Counted from the first letter of the stretch, positions 1-8,830 are shown. The stretch is DNA of 64,000 bases from Conyzicola nivalis (GCF_014639655.1 NZ_BMGB01000001.1:1504882-1568881); one strand, 5' to 3'. The notes: generated from the letters alone by a model not told the origin. Numbers and translations: made by a program.

Positions 1-67
1 AGCCGAAGGTATTGCCGCCGAGCACGAGCGGGAAGACGTCGAGGTCTGAGGTGCCGATTTTTGTCAT
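1..67 (-). CDS. Aldo/keto reductase, N-terminal fragment cut by the window edge
   Basis: The 22 visible codons read MTKIGTSDLDVFPLVLGGNTFG. This is the usual first strand of aldo/keto reductases, NAD(P)H-dependent TIM-barrel enzymes that reduce aldehydes and ketones; the pattern 'G.S.L.V.P..LGGN.FG' is typical. The rest of the gene lies to the left of the window. The ATG has no clear Shine-Dalgarno sequence. It follows mutM on the same strand after 38 bases and could be read through from it. The family call rests on a short match and no substrate can be proposed. Confidence 0.65.
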   Translation of the reverse strand, partial: MTKIGTSDLDVFPLVLGGNTFG

Positions 68-105
68 GAGGGGGCCAACCCGCTCGGCGAACCGGCTATT
101 CCGTG

Positions 106-1002
106 TCAGCGCACCCGCTGGCAGAACGCGCAGAAGTGCGAGCCGCGGTTCATGAACGACACCCGGGTGATCGGGCGGCCGCAGCGTGGGCACGGCTTGC
201 CCTGCCGGCCGTAGGCGTTGAGCGAGTGGGAGAAGTAACCGCTGGCGCCGTTCACGTTCACGTACTGCGCGTCGAAGCTCGTGCCACCCTCTCCGAGGGC
301 CTTCGCCAGCACGAGCCGCACCTCGGCCAGCAGTAGCTTCGCACGCGGCCTGCTGAGCGTGGAGGTCGGCTGGTCGAAGTGCACGCGCGCCGCCCAGAGG
401 GCCTCGTCCGCGTAGATGTTGCCGACACCGCTGAGCAGCGTCTGGTCGAGGAGGGCACGCTTGACCCCGGTGTTGCGCCGCGCGAGCCGGGCCAGAAACA
501 GCCTGTCGTCGAACTGCGGGTCGAGCGGATCCCTCGCTATGTGCGCGACCTGACCGGGCACGAGACCGCTGGGCGCATCCGGGGTCTGCAGCAACCGGTC
601 GATCGCCATCGATCCGAAGATGCGCTGGTCGACGAAGTTGAGCCGCAGCTGGCGGTGGAACGGGTGGTCGAGCTCGATGCGGATGCGGGTGAGCCGGTCG
701 TCGGTCTCGCGGTCGCGGAGCAGAACCTGGCCGCTCATGCCGAGGTGCACGACGAGCGCCTCCGGCCCTTCCTCCTCGGTCCCCGAGGCCGTCGAAGGGC
801 CGAGCGGCAGCCACAGGAACTTGCCCCGGCGTTCGGCCGAAACGATCCCACGTCCGGTGAGCCGGTCGACGAAGTCCTCCGCCGGACCGGAATGCCGGCG
901 CAGCGAGCGTTCGTCGAAGACGGTGACGGATGACACGGTCGCCCCGGTCACGGCGGGTTCGAGACCGGCGCGCACCACCTCGACCTCGGGAAGCTCCGGC
1001 AC
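106..1002 (-). CDS. mutM: Formamidopyrimidine-DNA glycosylase (Fpg/MutM)
   Basis: Bifunctional DNA glycosylase/AP lyase that removes 8-oxoguanine and other oxidised purines. The protein starts MPELPEVE, giving the catalytic N-terminal Pro2 and Glu3, and has the conserved lysine at about residue 61. It ends in a zinc finger with Cys at about 271, 274, 291 and 294 (CPRCG...CAFC). Length (298 aa) is normal. A short acidic loop (about residues 68-80, GPSTASGTEEEG) separates two strands and is encoded by what looks like a decayed copy of the dispersed 'ccttcgac' repeat. It starts 2 nt after the rnc stop, so the two are co-transcribed. Confidence 0.96.
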   Translation of the reverse strand: MPELPEVEVVRAGLEPAVTGATVSSVTVFDERSLRRHSGPAEDFVDRLTGRGIVSAERRGKFLWLPLGPSTASGTEEEGPEALVVHLGMSGQVLLRDRETDDRLTRIRIELDHPFHRQLRLNFVDQRIFGSMAIDRLLQTPDAPSGLVPGQVAHIARDPLDPQFDDRLFLARLARRNTGVKRALLDQTLLSGVGNIYADEALWAARVHFDQPTSTLSRPRAKLLLAEVRLVLAKALGEGGTSFDAQYVNVNGASGYFSHSLNAYGRQGKPCPRCGRPITRVSFMNRGSHFCAFCQRVR

Positions 1003-1004
1003 CT

Positions 1005-1703
1005 CTATCGGGCTTCGCGCGAGAGCTGCGTCCAGGCGTCGAGCGCCGCGGCGACCTCGGCCTGCTTCTTGCTCGAGCCGACGCCCGTTGCGATCTCGCG
1101 GTCCTGCAGCAGCACGGTGGCCTGGAACCGCTTGAGGTGGTCGGGGCCGCTGTCGACGATGACGTAGGTCGGGGCGCCGAGGTTTCTGTGGGCGGAGAGC
1201 TCCTGCAGGCTCGTCTTCGGGTCCATGGTGGCGCCGAACCGCTCGGGGTCGGCCAGCAGCGGCGCGATCAGCCGGTGCACGAGCGCTGTCGCCTCGTCGC
1301 CGCCGCGGGCGAGGTAGGCGGCGCCGATGATGGCCTCGACGGTGTCGGCGAGCATCGACGACTTGTCGCGGCCGCCGGTGAGCTCTTCGCCCCGGCCCAC
1401 CCGCAGGTACTGACCGAGGCCGATGTGGCGCGCGATCTCGGCCAGCGCGACGGTCGAGACGAGGCTCGCGCGGCGCTTGGCCAACTCGCCCTCGTCGAGG
1501 TCGGGGTGCTCGGTGAACAGCATCACCGTCACGGCCTGGCCCAAAATCGAGTCGCCGAGGAACTCGAGGCGCTCATTGGTCGCCACTCCCCCGTTTTCGT
1601 ACGCGAAGGAGCGGTGCGTCAGAGCGAGCTCGAGCAGTGCGGGCTCGATATCGATCCCCAGCAGGGACGACAAATCGGCCCGGCTGGAGTGGTTACCAGT
1701 CAC
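1005..1703 (-). CDS. rnc: Ribonuclease III
   Basis: Double-strand-specific endoribonuclease that processes rRNA precursors and structured mRNAs. The signature NERLEFLGDSILG lies at residues 43-55, with the second acidic pair Asp120 and Glu123 (DTVEAIIGA), so the Mg2+-binding active site is complete. A double-stranded-RNA-binding domain follows from about residue 160. Length (232 aa) is normal. The start is GTG, 27 bases after rpmF. The order DUF177-rpmF-rnc-mutM is the common actinobacterial one. Confidence 0.96.
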   Translation of the reverse strand: MTGNHSSRADLSSLLGIDIEPALLELALTHRSFAYENGGVATNERLEFLGDSILGQAVTVMLFTEHPDLDEGELAKRRASLVSTVALAEIARHIGLGQYLRVGRGEELTGGRDKSSMLADTVEAIIGAAYLARGGDEATALVHRLIAPLLADPERFGATMDPKTSLQELSAHRNLGAPTYVIVDSGPDHLKRFQATVLLQDREIATGVGSSKKQAEVAAALDAWTQLSREAR

Positions 1704-1730
1704 GAGCCGACTCGCAGTAGTTCAAGTGGA

Positions 1731-1934
1731 CTAAACGTCCGCGACCTTGCGGCCCTTGTACTCCATGTACAGGGGCGTGCCGGTCGAGTCTTCGACAACC
1801 TTGGCGCGGTGCGGCAGGCTGTAAACGGTCTTGCCGTTCTCGATGGTCTTGACCAGGGTGGGGGCGGTTGCCTTCCACTGGGCGCGGCGCATGCGGGTGC
1901 TCGCACGCGACATCTTGCGCTTCGGTACAGCCAT
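1731..1934 (-). CDS. rpmF: 50S ribosomal protein L32, zinc-free type
   Basis: Ribosomal large-subunit protein of 67 residues beginning [14 protein letters not shown]. It has no cysteine at all, so it lacks the CxxC pairs of zinc-binding L32 and belongs to the zinc-independent form; from memory this form is common in Microbacteriaceae. The basic N-terminal half ([11 protein letters not shown]) is the rRNA-binding part. Its first base shares position 1934 with the last base of the DUF177 stop codon, so translation is probably coupled. Confidence 0.95.
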   Translation of the reverse strand: MAVPKRKMSRASTRMRRAQWKATAPTLVKTIENGKTVYSLPHRAKVVEDSTGTPLYMEYKGRKVADV

Positions 1935-2587
1935 TAGCTTCTCTTCTCTCTCTCGGCGCTGTCGGATTTCTCCGACTCGCCTACAACATCTGATTCGGTC
2001 GACTGGAACCCGGCGAGCGCAGACCAGCGAGGATCTACGATTTCTTTGGGTTTCCTGTCCGGAAAATCGGCCAGCCTTTCGCCCGTTTCCGGGTCAAGGC
2101 CTGGGCAATCCGGACGACATACCGGTTGAAACGGCAGTGACAGCACTACCGCATCCCTGACGGACGGTTCGAGGTCAATGTGATCCTCGACAACCGTGTA
2201 GTCAAAAGCTTCGTCAACAGAGTACGCGAAAAGTTCCTGAAACTCGACTTCGACCGGCAGTTCGATCGCATCGAGGCATCGTCCGCACTCGCCGGTGGCG
2301 ACCGTGGTGACGTCTGCCGAGACCAGAATGCCGTCGTGGAGGGCTTCGAGGCGCACGTCGAGATGCATCTTCGCGTGCTCGGCGATGCCGATCAGGGCAT
2401 TGCCGAAGGATTCGGGTACGGCGACATCGAGCTCGTGCTCTCGCATCTCGCCGGAGCGGTGCATGAGGTCGTACACCGGGACGGTGAACGGGGCGGGGGT
2501 GAAGTTCGACACAACCGGCAATTCTACGTGACTGGCGCCGTCGGCGCTCGTGCGTGCGCCAGATCCTCTCCGCGCGGTCGCCTCCAC
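1934..2587 (-). CDS. DUF177 (YceD-like) protein upstream of rpmF
   Basis: A YceD/DUF177 family protein of 217 aa as annotated. The family is almost always found next to rpmF, and the plant relative is linked to 23S rRNA accumulation; a ribosome-assembly role is therefore family knowledge, not shown here. Visible family traits are the stretch [18 protein letters not shown], a GECGRC motif and a later CRPDC motif that may bind metal. The start is uncertain: the GTG used gives about 35 extra N-terminal residues and has no strong ribosome binding site, though a TACTCA box sits 6 nt upstream. An internal start near VYDLMH is possible. Confidence 0.85.
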   Translation of the reverse strand: MEATARRGSGARTSADGASHVELPVVSNFTPAPFTVPVYDLMHRSGEMREHELDVAVPESFGNALIGIAEHAKMHLDVRLEALHDGILVSADVTTVATGECGRCLDAIELPVEVEFQELFAYSVDEAFDYTVVEDHIDLEPSVRDAVVLSLPFQPVCRPDCPGLDPETGERLADFPDRKPKEIVDPRWSALAGFQSTESDVVGESEKSDSAEREKRS

Positions 2588-2622
2588 CTGCCATGAGTAC
2601 GACCACCCGCACCGCCCGACGC

Positions 2623-2683
2623 CTCTTTTGGTCGCTTGTTGCGCGATCGCCGCCGGAGATTGCGCATCTGGCGACCAAAAGAG
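2623..2683. repeat. Intergenic inverted repeat, 'ggtcgc/gcgacc' family, copy 1
   Basis: Perfect 13-bp arms CTCTTTTGGTCGC (2623-2635) and GCGACCAAAAGAG (2671-2683) enclose 35 bases with a further inner inverted repeat (tgcgcgat/attgcgca). It lies between the aminotransferase end and the DUF177 start. A second copy at 25438-25491 shares the outer arms and the core 'gcgcgatc...gcatctggcgaccaaaa'. It may also stop transcription of the pyrimidine operon, although no U-run follows. Confidence 0.8.
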
Positions 2684-2708
2684 ACTCCGCGCGACAAATC
2701 GGTTCGCG

Positions 2709-4049
2709 CTAGGCCAGCGTCGCCTCGACCGCCGTGAAGGCCTCGTCGTAGATCGCCAGGGCGCGCGCGACCTCCTCGGGCGTCACGATGCACGGCGGCA
2801 CGACGTGGATGCGGTTGTCGGCCGCGAACGGCAGCAGCCCCCTGTCCATCAGTTCCTTCTTGAGCTGCCCGATGACCACGCCGGAGACGGGTTCGCGCGA
2901 TTCGCGGTCGTAGACGAGGTCCAGGGCCCAGAAGACGCCGATGCCTCGCACCTCTCCGATGATCGGATGCTTCGCCGCCAGTTCGGCGAGGCCGGGGGCC
3001 AGGTGGTCGCTACCGATCACGCGCGCGTTGTCGACGATGCCCTCGGCCTCCATAGCGTCGAGCGCGCCGACGATGGACGCCATCGCGAGCGGGTGTCCCG
3101 AGTAGGTGAGGCCGCCCGGGAACACCTGCTGCTCGAACGCCTGCGCGATCGACTCGGAGATGATCACACCGCCGGCCGGTACGTAACCCGAGTTGACGCC
3201 CTTCGCGAACGTGATCAGATCGGGCACGACCGGCCCGTCTTCGTCGGCGAGGCTCTGGAAGGCGAACCAGCCGCCCGTGCGCCCGAAGCCGCACATGACC
3301 TCGTCGAAGATGAGCACGATGCCGTACTTGTCGGCGAGTTCGCGTACCCCGCGCAGGTAGCCGGGCGGCGGCACCAGAACGCCGGCGGTTCCGGGAATGG
3401 TCTCGATGAGGATGCCCGCGATCGACGAGGCCCCCTCCGACTGGATGACGCGTTCCAGGTGCTGCAGCGCGCGCCGCGACTCCTGCTCGGGCGAATCTGC
3501 CCAGAACTCCGACCGGTACTCGAAGGGGCCGAAGAAGTGGGCGTGGCCGCGCGCGAACTCGTTGGGCACCCGGCGCCAGTCCCCGGTGGCGACCACGGCG
3601 GCACCCGTGTTGCCGTGGTACGAGCGGTAGGTCGAGAGGATCTTGTCGCGCCCCGTCGTGAGGCGGGCCATCCTCATGGCGTTCTCGTTGGCATCCGCAC
3701 CGCCGTTGGTGAAGAAGACCTTTCCGAACGTCGACCCGGCGCGGGCGAGGATGCGCTTGGCAGCCTCTCCGCGCACGAGGTTGGCGTGCGCTGGCGCGAC
3801 GGTCGTGAGCACGTCGGCCTGCGCCTTGATCGCGGCGACGACGGCGGGGTGCTGGTGGCCGATGTTGGTGTTCACCAGCTGGCTGGAGAAGTCGAGGTAG
3901 GTGTTGCCGTCGAAGTCCCAGACATCGCAGCCCGCTCCCCCGGCGATCACGAGGGGCGTCAGCGCCGCCTGTGCGCTCCAGGAGTGGAAGACGTGCGCGC
4001 GGTCGAGGTCGTAGGCGAGCTGGCCGTCGGCGGGGTTCAGGTCGTTCAT
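2709..4049 (-). CDS. PLP-dependent class III aminotransferase (probable omega-amino acid:pyruvate transaminase)
   Basis: Fold-type I, class III transaminase of 446 aa. Seen: FFTNGGADANENA (112-124), which binds the cofactor phosphate; Asp249 in IFDEV, which contacts the pyridine nitrogen; and the Schiff-base lysine Lys283 in TFAKGVNSG. These enzymes move amino groups from omega-amino acids to pyruvate or 2-oxoglutarate. As the last gene of the pyrimidine operon it would deaminate beta-alanine or 3-aminoisobutyrate to the semialdehyde, which is an inference from context. No semialdehyde dehydrogenase is seen in the window. An 83-bp gap holding a long palindrome separates it from the transporter genes. 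Confidence 0.87.
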   Translation of the reverse strand: MNDLNPADGQLAYDLDRAHVFHSWSAQAALTPLVIAGGAGCDVWDFDGNTYLDFSSQLVNTNIGHQHPAVVAAIKAQADVLTTVAPAHANLVRGEAAKRILARAGSTFGKVFFTNGGADANENAMRMARLTTGRDKILSTYRSYHGNTGAAVVATGDWRRVPNEFARGHAHFFGPFEYRSEFWADSPEQESRRALQHLERVIQSEGASSIAGILIETIPGTAGVLVPPPGYLRGVRELADKYGIVLIFDEVMCGFGRTGGWFAFQSLADEDGPVVPDLITFAKGVNSGYVPAGGVIISESIAQAFEQQVFPGGLTYSGHPLAMASIVGALDAMEAEGIVDNARVIGSDHLAPGLAELAAKHPIIGEVRGIGVFWALDLVYDRESREPVSGVVIGQLKKELMDRGLLPFAADNRIHVVPPCIVTPEEVARALAIYDEAFTAVEATLA

Positions 4050-4077
4050 GGCGTTTCCTTAGTGATGGATCGATCGT

Positions 4078-4118
4078 TCCCTGAGCTTGTCGAAGGGACC
4101 CTTCGACAAGCTCAGGGA
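4078..4118. repeat. Perfect 41-bp palindrome of the 'cttcgacaagctcaggg' dispersed repeat
   Basis: Two perfect 20-bp arms, TCCCTGAGCTTGTCGAAGGG and its complement, are separated by one base. It sits between the substrate-binding protein gene and the aminotransferase gene and could form a very stable hairpin in the operon mRNA, lowering expression of the last gene. Related copies occur at 29966-30044 (paired) and as half copies inside several genes. I know this sequence as a widespread repeat in Microbacteriaceae and related genomes. Confidence 0.9.
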
Positions 4119-4132
4119 CCGTTGGTGCGAGG

Positions 4133-5281
4133 CTACTCGCCGCCCTGCTTGAGTTCGACAGTGACCGGCTCGAAACCGGCGCCCTCGACGTCCACTCCCT
4201 CGTCGCGCAGTTCGGTCAGCGCCTGCTCCACATACTCGTTCGAGTAGGCGGAGGCCGGCGGTTCCTCGGTGATGATCGTGGCGCCCGTCTCGTTGCTCGT
4301 CTCGAGCGCCATGGCGACCGTCGCGTCCCACGCCGCGGTGTCGATCGTGCCGACCCCGCCCGAGGTGGACGGCCAGATCAGCTTGTTGACCTCGTTGGTC
4401 ATCCACAGCTGGTGCGAGAGGCCGAGGGTGGAGCCCGCGGCGGCCACCTGGTCGGCGGCCTCCTGGGCGTTGTCGCGCGCGAACGCCCAGCCCTTGATCG
4501 ACGCCTTGATGAACTTCACGGTCGTCTCGGCGTACTCCTCGTCGTCGGCGAGCCGGCCCGCGTCGGCCCAGATCGCGTCCTGCAGCATCGAGGTGCCCTC
4601 CTCGTTCCAGTCGATGACGTTGAAGTCGTCCGCCGTGTACAGCTCCCCGGTTTCCGGGTCGACCGTCTCGAGCAGCTGGGCGTACTCGTTGTACGTCATG
4701 GCCTGCGCGGCATCGATGTCGCCGGAGAGCAGCGCGTTCATGTCGAAGTTCTGCGACACGACCGTCACCTCGTCGGTGACTCCCGCCTTGTTGAGTCCGG
4801 CGTAGAGCTCCCACTCGTTGCCGTACCCCCAGCTGCCGATCGTCTTGCCGGCGAGGTCGGCCGCCGAGGTGATGTCCTGGTCCTTGAACGAGACCTGCAG
4901 GGTGGCCGACCGTTCGAAGATCTGCGCGACGTTGGTGATCTCGGCGCCGTTCTCGATCGATCCGAGCACCTTGGGCACCCACGAGATCGCGTAGTCGACG
5001 TCGCCGTTGGCGAGGGCGTCCTGCGGCACGATGTCGCCGCCGCCCTGGATGATTTCGACGTCGAGGCCCTCGTCCTCGTAGTAGCCCTCGGCCGCGGCCG
5101 AGTAGTAGCCGGCGAACTGGGCCTGGGTGAGCCACTGCAGTTGCAGCTTGACCTCGGTGAGCCCCGAGGCGCCCGAGTCGCTGTCGGCGTCCGGTTCGCT
5201 GGCGCTGCATCCCGACAGGACGAGCGCGCCGACCGCCGCGCTCGCGGCGAGCCCGAAGGTGAATCGTGTGCTGTGCTTCAA
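4133..5281 (-). CDS. ABC importer substrate-binding lipoprotein (NMT1/THI5-like)
   Basis: Extracytoplasmic solute-binding lipoprotein of 382 aa. The signal peptide ends in the lipobox LSGC with the lipidated cysteine at about residue 25, followed by an acidic Ser/Asp/Glu linker. The mature part begins 'TEVKLQLQWLTQAQFAGYY', typical of NMT1/THI5-like proteins that bind pyrimidine, thiamin-precursor or sulfonate ligands. The start is TTG at 5279-5281 with GGAGG six bases upstream; a longer reading would run back through the permease gene. With the permeases and ATPase it should import the substrate of the pyrimidine operon; the ligand (uracil, thymine or hydantoin) is inferred. Confidence 0.88.
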   Translation of the reverse strand: MKHSTRFTFGLAASAAVGALVLSGCSASEPDADSDSGASGLTEVKLQLQWLTQAQFAGYYSAAAEGYYEDEGLDVEIIQGGGDIVPQDALANGDVDYAISWVPKVLGSIENGAEITNVAQIFERSATLQVSFKDQDITSAADLAGKTIGSWGYGNEWELYAGLNKAGVTDEVTVVSQNFDMNALLSGDIDAAQAMTYNEYAQLLETVDPETGELYTADDFNVIDWNEEGTSMLQDAIWADAGRLADDEEYAETTVKFIKASIKGWAFARDNAQEAADQVAAAGSTLGLSHQLWMTNEVNKLIWPSTSGGVGTIDTAAWDATVAMALETSNETGATIITEEPPASAYSNEYVEQALTELRDEGVDVEGAGFEPVTVELKQGGE

Positions 5282-5316
5282 CTGGTGCCTCCTTGTTGTG
5301 GATCTCTTGGGTGGGG

Positions 5317-6087
5317 TCAGGTGGGCCGGTGACGCGTGAAGAGCTTCTCCACGGCGAGGGTCGCCGTATAGAACACGAGACCGACGATGATCGCGCCGAC
5401 GACGAAAGCCCAGGCGCTGGCGTAGTTGCTTCCGGATGCCGCGGAGGTGATGAACGACCCGATTCCCGAGCGCGGTCCGCCGAAATACTCCGCGACGACC
5501 GCGGAGATGACAGCGAGCGACGACGCGATGCGAAGTCCCGTGAACATAAACGGAAGGGCACTCGGGATCGTCACGGTGCGCGCGGTCTGCCATCCGGATG
5601 CCGCGTAGGCGCGCATCAGGTCGCGCTGTACCGGGCGCACCTGCCGCAGCCCGCGGAGGCTGTTGATGAACACGGGCACGAACACGGCGATCGCCGCCAC
5701 GATGACGCGGGCGACCTCGAAATTGGCCCCGAACATCGTGTAGAGCACGGGGGCGAGCGCCACGATCGGCACCACGGCGATCGCGGCGATCACCGGGGCG
5801 AACATCTCGTCGAGCACGCGCACGAACGCGGCGACGACGGCCGCGACGACACCGAGCACCGACCCGAGGACCAGCCCGACGAGGGCGTTGCCACCCGTCA
5901 CGAGGCTCGCCGCCACGATGCTCGGCAGCAGCTCCGCGAATTTGTCGACGATCGCCGCCGGGCTCGGCAGCAGGAACGCGGGGATGCCCCCGACCACCAC
6001 GGCCAGTTGCCAGACCGCGAGCAGCAGCACGAACAGCGCGACGGGTGGCAGCACCCGTGTGACGAACGACGAGGCCGCCCCGTTCAT
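5317..6087 (-). CDS. ABC importer permease (SsuC/TauC-like), subunit 1
   Basis: Inner-membrane permease of 256 aa with about six hydrophobic segments and the cytoplasmic coupling loop 'LMRAYAASGWQTARTVTIP' (EAA-type loop that docks on the ATPase). Its ATG overlaps the stop of the ATPase gene by four bases (ATGA), indicating translational coupling. Another permease of the same type lies on the other side of the ATPase, so the importer probably uses a heterodimeric channel rather than the homodimer usual for this family. Confidence 0.9.
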   Translation of the reverse strand: MNGAASSFVTRVLPPVALFVLLLAVWQLAVVVGGIPAFLLPSPAAIVDKFAELLPSIVAASLVTGGNALVGLVLGSVLGVVAAVVAAFVRVLDEMFAPVIAAIAVVPIVALAPVLYTMFGANFEVARVIVAAIAVFVPVFINSLRGLRQVRPVQRDLMRAYAASGWQTARTVTIPSALPFMFTGLRIASSLAVISAVVAEYFGGPRSGIGSFITSAASGSNYASAWAFVVGAIIVGLVFYTATLAVEKLFTRHRPT

Positions 6088-6905
6088 CGCAGGTCCACTC
6101 CCACCGCGGGCGCATCCGCACCGTGCAGCGCCTCGCGCACCCGCGTGACGGCCGCGAAGAACCCGGCGTTCTCACGCAGGTCCTCGCCCCGTTCGGACGC
6201 CGCGCCGAGACGCACGTCGACGATGTCGCGGATGCGCCCGGGGCGCGGCGACATCACCACGACGCGGTCGGAGAGGAACACGGCCTCGGGTATCGAGTGC
6301 GTCACGAAGACTACGGCGGCGCCGGTCTCCGCGGTGATGCGCACCAGCTCGAGCTGCATGTGTTCGCGGGTCATCTCGTCGAGGGCGCCGAACGGCTCGT
6401 CCATCAGCAGCAGGCGGGGCTGCTCGGCGATGGACCTGGCGATGGCGACGCGCTGCTGCATGCCGCCGGAGAGCTGGTCGGGGTAGTGGTCGCGGAAGTC
6501 GCCCAGGCCGACGAGCTCGACAAGCTCCCTCGACCGGGCGGCACGTGCGGCCTTGCCGACCCCGTGCAGTTCGAGCGGCAGCTCGATGTTGCCGGTGACG
6601 GTGCGCCACGGCAGGAGGCCGGCCTGCTGGAAGGCGATGCCGTAGTCCTGGTCGATGCGCGCCTGCCTGGCCGTCTTGCCGAACACCGCGATCGATCCCG
6701 CCGTGGGGGTGTCGAGATCGGCGATGAGACGCAGCAGTGTGCTCTTGCCGCAGCCCGACGGCCCGATCAGCGAGACGAACTCGCCGGGCGCCACGCTGAG
6801 GCTGACGTCGCTGAGCGCCGCGACCGTGGCGCCCTTCTGGCCCCGGAACGTGCGGTCGACGTTCGTGACGTTCACCGCACTGGCTGTGTTTATCGAGTTA
6901 CTCAA
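6084..6905 (-). CDS. ABC importer ATP-binding protein (SsuB/TauB-like)
   Basis: Nucleotide-binding subunit of 273 aa with Walker A GPSGCGKST (48-56), Q-loop AFQQAGLLPW (91-100), signature LSGGMQQR (145-152), Walker B LLLMDEP (165-171) and the switch histidine in VTHSI. The start is TTG at 6903-6905: GGAGG lies seven bases upstream and the TTG overlaps the stop of the preceding permease gene (TTGA). A much longer open frame exists upstream but only in the shadow of other genes. It powers import with the two neighbouring permeases. Confidence 0.92.
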   Translation of the reverse strand: MSNSINTASAVNVTNVDRTFRGQKGATVAALSDVSLSVAPGEFVSLIGPSGCGKSTLLRLIADLDTPTAGSIAVFGKTARQARIDQDYGIAFQQAGLLPWRTVTGNIELPLELHGVGKAARAARSRELVELVGLGDFRDHYPDQLSGGMQQRVAIARSIAEQPRLLLMDEPFGALDEMTREHMQLELVRITAETGAAVVFVTHSIPEAVFLSDRVVVMSPRPGRIRDIVDVRLGAASERGEDLRENAGFFAAVTRVREALHGADAPAVGVDLR

Positions 6906-7795
6906 GCGTGTACCTCCGCGCGACGGTACCGGCCGAACGCCAGCCCGAGTAGGGCGACGAGACCGGCGGCGACGAGGCCGAGCACGATCGCGCCGAAAAT
7001 GGGGGCCCACGGCTTCGCCGGGTCGCTCGAGGCGAAGTTGGCGAACTCGAGGATCATGCGGCCGATGCCTCCGGGCAGTCCGATCGACACCTCGGCGACG
7101 ACCGTGCCGACGACGGCGTTGGCCGCGCCGAGGCGCAGGGCGGGAAGCAGGTAGGGCAGGCTCGCCGGCAGACGGAGGTGCAGCAGGGTGCGCCAGCGGC
7201 TCGCCGCGTAGCTGCGCATGAGTTCGGTGTGGATGACGTCGGGCGACTGCAGCCCGCGCAGTGCACCGACCGCGATCGGGAAGAACGCGAGGTACGACGC
7301 GATGACGGCCACCGACATCCAGTTCTCCCACTCGAACTCGCCGACCTCGAGCTTCGACCCCCAGCCCTTCACGAGCGGCGCGAGGGCGATGAGCGGCACC
7401 GTCTGGCTCAGGATCACGAGGGGCAGCACCGCCGATTCGGCGATGCGGAAACGCTGCATCAGCAGCGCGAGGGCGAAGCCGACGACGAGGGCGATGGCCA
7501 GGCCGACCGCGGCGACGCCGAGACTGAACAGCGCGGCGAGCACCACAGTGAGCCACAGCGGCTGGGCCCCCGGCGCGCTCGTGATCGGCTCGCCCAGCCG
7601 GGCGAACATCTCCCAGACGTGCGGCATGGCCAGGTCGCTCGTGCGGGGCAGCAGCCGCAGCCCCGAGTTGCGCACCGCTTCGTCGGCACCCACCACCCAG
7701 CCGTCGGCCGGGCCGAGGGCCTTGTAAAGCTCCCAGACCACGGCGACGAGCAGCACGGCGAGCGCTCCGAGCAGCAGGGGCCGGAATCGTCGCAC
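6902..7795 (-). CDS. ABC importer permease (SsuC/TauC-like), subunit 2
   Basis: Second permease of the importer, 297 aa, with an N-terminal hydrophobic helix (RPLLLGALAVLLVAVVWELY) and five or six further segments. It has the family coupling loop 'LMRSYAASRWRTLLHLRLP'. A roughly 60-residue periplasmic stretch after helix 1 (about residues 25-85) is longer than in its partner. It uses a GTG start three bases after the LLM gene and overlaps the ATPase start, so it is firmly in the operon. Confidence 0.88.
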   Translation of the reverse strand: MRRFRPLLLGALAVLLVAVVWELYKALGPADGWVVGADEAVRNSGLRLLPRTSDLAMPHVWEMFARLGEPITSAPGAQPLWLTVVLAALFSLGVAAVGLAIALVVGFALALLMQRFRIAESAVLPLVILSQTVPLIALAPLVKGWGSKLEVGEFEWENWMSVAVIASYLAFFPIAVGALRGLQSPDVIHTELMRSYAASRWRTLLHLRLPASLPYLLPALRLGAANAVVGTVVAEVSIGLPGGIGRMILEFANFASSDPAKPWAPIFGAIVLGLVAAGLVALLGLAFGRYRRAEVHA

Positions 7796-7798
7796 GGG

Positions 7799-8830
7799 TC
7801 AGGCCTTCGCCGTGATGTGTTCGCGCAGCGCGGGGATGACCGTCTCGCCGTACACGCGGAGGGTCTCCTCCTTGTTGTCGTGCTGCAGGTAGCCGGCGAA
7901 CTGGTCGACGCCGAGCTCCTTCAGTGCCTTCAGCTTCTCGATGTGCTGGTCGGCGGTGCCGAGCAGGCAGAAGCGATCGACGATCTCGTCGGGCACGAAG
8001 TCGGTGTGCGTGTTGCCGGCGCGGCCGTGCTCGTTGTAGTCGTACCCCTCGCGGCCCGCGATGTAGTCGGTGAGCGCCTTGGGAACCGCCGACCCCTCTC
8101 CGTACTTGGCCACGATGTCGGCGACGTGGTTGCCGACCATGCCGCCGAACCAGCGACACTGGTCCCGCATGTGCTGCCGGTCGGCCTCGTCGTCTGAAGC
8201 GGTGATGTACATAGGGGCGGCGACGCAGAACTTGATCGACATCGGGTCGCGTCCCGCGGCTTCGGCCGCGCGGCGCACCGTCGTGATCATCCACTCCGCG
8301 ACATCCAGATCCGCCATCTGCAGGATGAACCCGTCGCCGACCTCGCCCGTGAGCTTGAGCGCGAGGGGCCCGTAGGCGGCCACCCAGATGTCGAGGGTCG
8401 AGCCGGTGCTCCACGGGAACTGCAGGGTCGCGCCGTTGTACTCGACCGAGCGGGAGTTGGCCAGCTCGCGGATCACGTGGATCGACTCGCGCAGCTCCTT
8501 GAGCGTGGTCGGCTTGCCGTTGGTCACGCGCACGGCGGAGTCGCCGCGCCCGATGCCGCAGATCGTGCGGTTGCCGTACATCTCGTTCAGGGTGGCGTAG
8601 GTGGAGGCGGTGACCGTCCAGTCGCGGGTCGCCGGGTTGGTGACCATCGGCCCGACGATCACGCGCCGCGTCTCGGCGAGGATCTGGCTGTAGATCACGT
8701 ACGGCTCCTGCCAGAGCAGGTGCGAGTCGAAGGTCCATACGTGGCTGAACCCGTGCTGCTCGGCGAGCTTCGCGAGCGCGACGGTGCGCGACGCCGGCGG
8801 GTTGGTCTGCAGTACTGCTCCGAAATCCAT
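7799..8830 (-). CDS. Luciferase-like (LLM) flavin/F420-type oxidoreductase of the pyrimidine operon
   Basis: TIM-barrel luciferase-like enzyme of 343 aa beginning MDFGAVLQTNPPASRTVALA. Motifs such as HGFSHVWTFDSHLLWQEPY, GPMVTNPATRDWTVTASTYATL and CGIGRGDSAVR mark the Mer/F420-dependent branch rather than aldehyde monooxygenases; from memory it fits TIGR03842. It lies between dihydropyrimidinase and the importer. Because no NAD(P)-dependent dihydropyrimidine dehydrogenase is present, the inference is that it reduces uracil or thymine to the dihydro form with F420H2 or FMNH2. A ring-opening monooxygenase role like RutA is the alternative, but RutA would make dihydropyrimidinase unnecessary. 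Confidence 0.82.
   Translation of the reverse strand: MDFGAVLQTNPPASRTVALAKLAEQHGFSHVWTFDSHLLWQEPYVIYSQILAETRRVIVGPMVTNPATRDWTVTASTYATLNEMYGNRTICGIGRGDSAVRVTNGKPTTLKELRESIHVIRELANSRSVEYNGATLQFPWSTGSTLDIWVAAYGPLALKLTGEVGDGFILQMADLDVAEWMITTVRRAAEAAGRDPMSIKFCVAAPMYITASDDEADRQHMRDQCRWFGGMVGNHVADIVAKYGEGSAVPKALTDYIAGREGYDYNEHGRAGNTHTDFVPDEIVDRFCLLGTADQHIEKLKALKELGVDQFAGYLQHDNKEETLRVYGETVIPALREHITAKA

Noticed and set aside
1731-1934. L32 as a damaged gene because it lacks zinc-binding cysteines
   Set aside because: The whole frame is intact and the zinc-free form is, from memory, normal in this family.
7799-8830. LLM enzyme as RutA of the Rut uracil pathway
   Set aside because: No rutB-F genes are adjacent, and the operon has dihydropyrimidinase, which the Rut route does not need.
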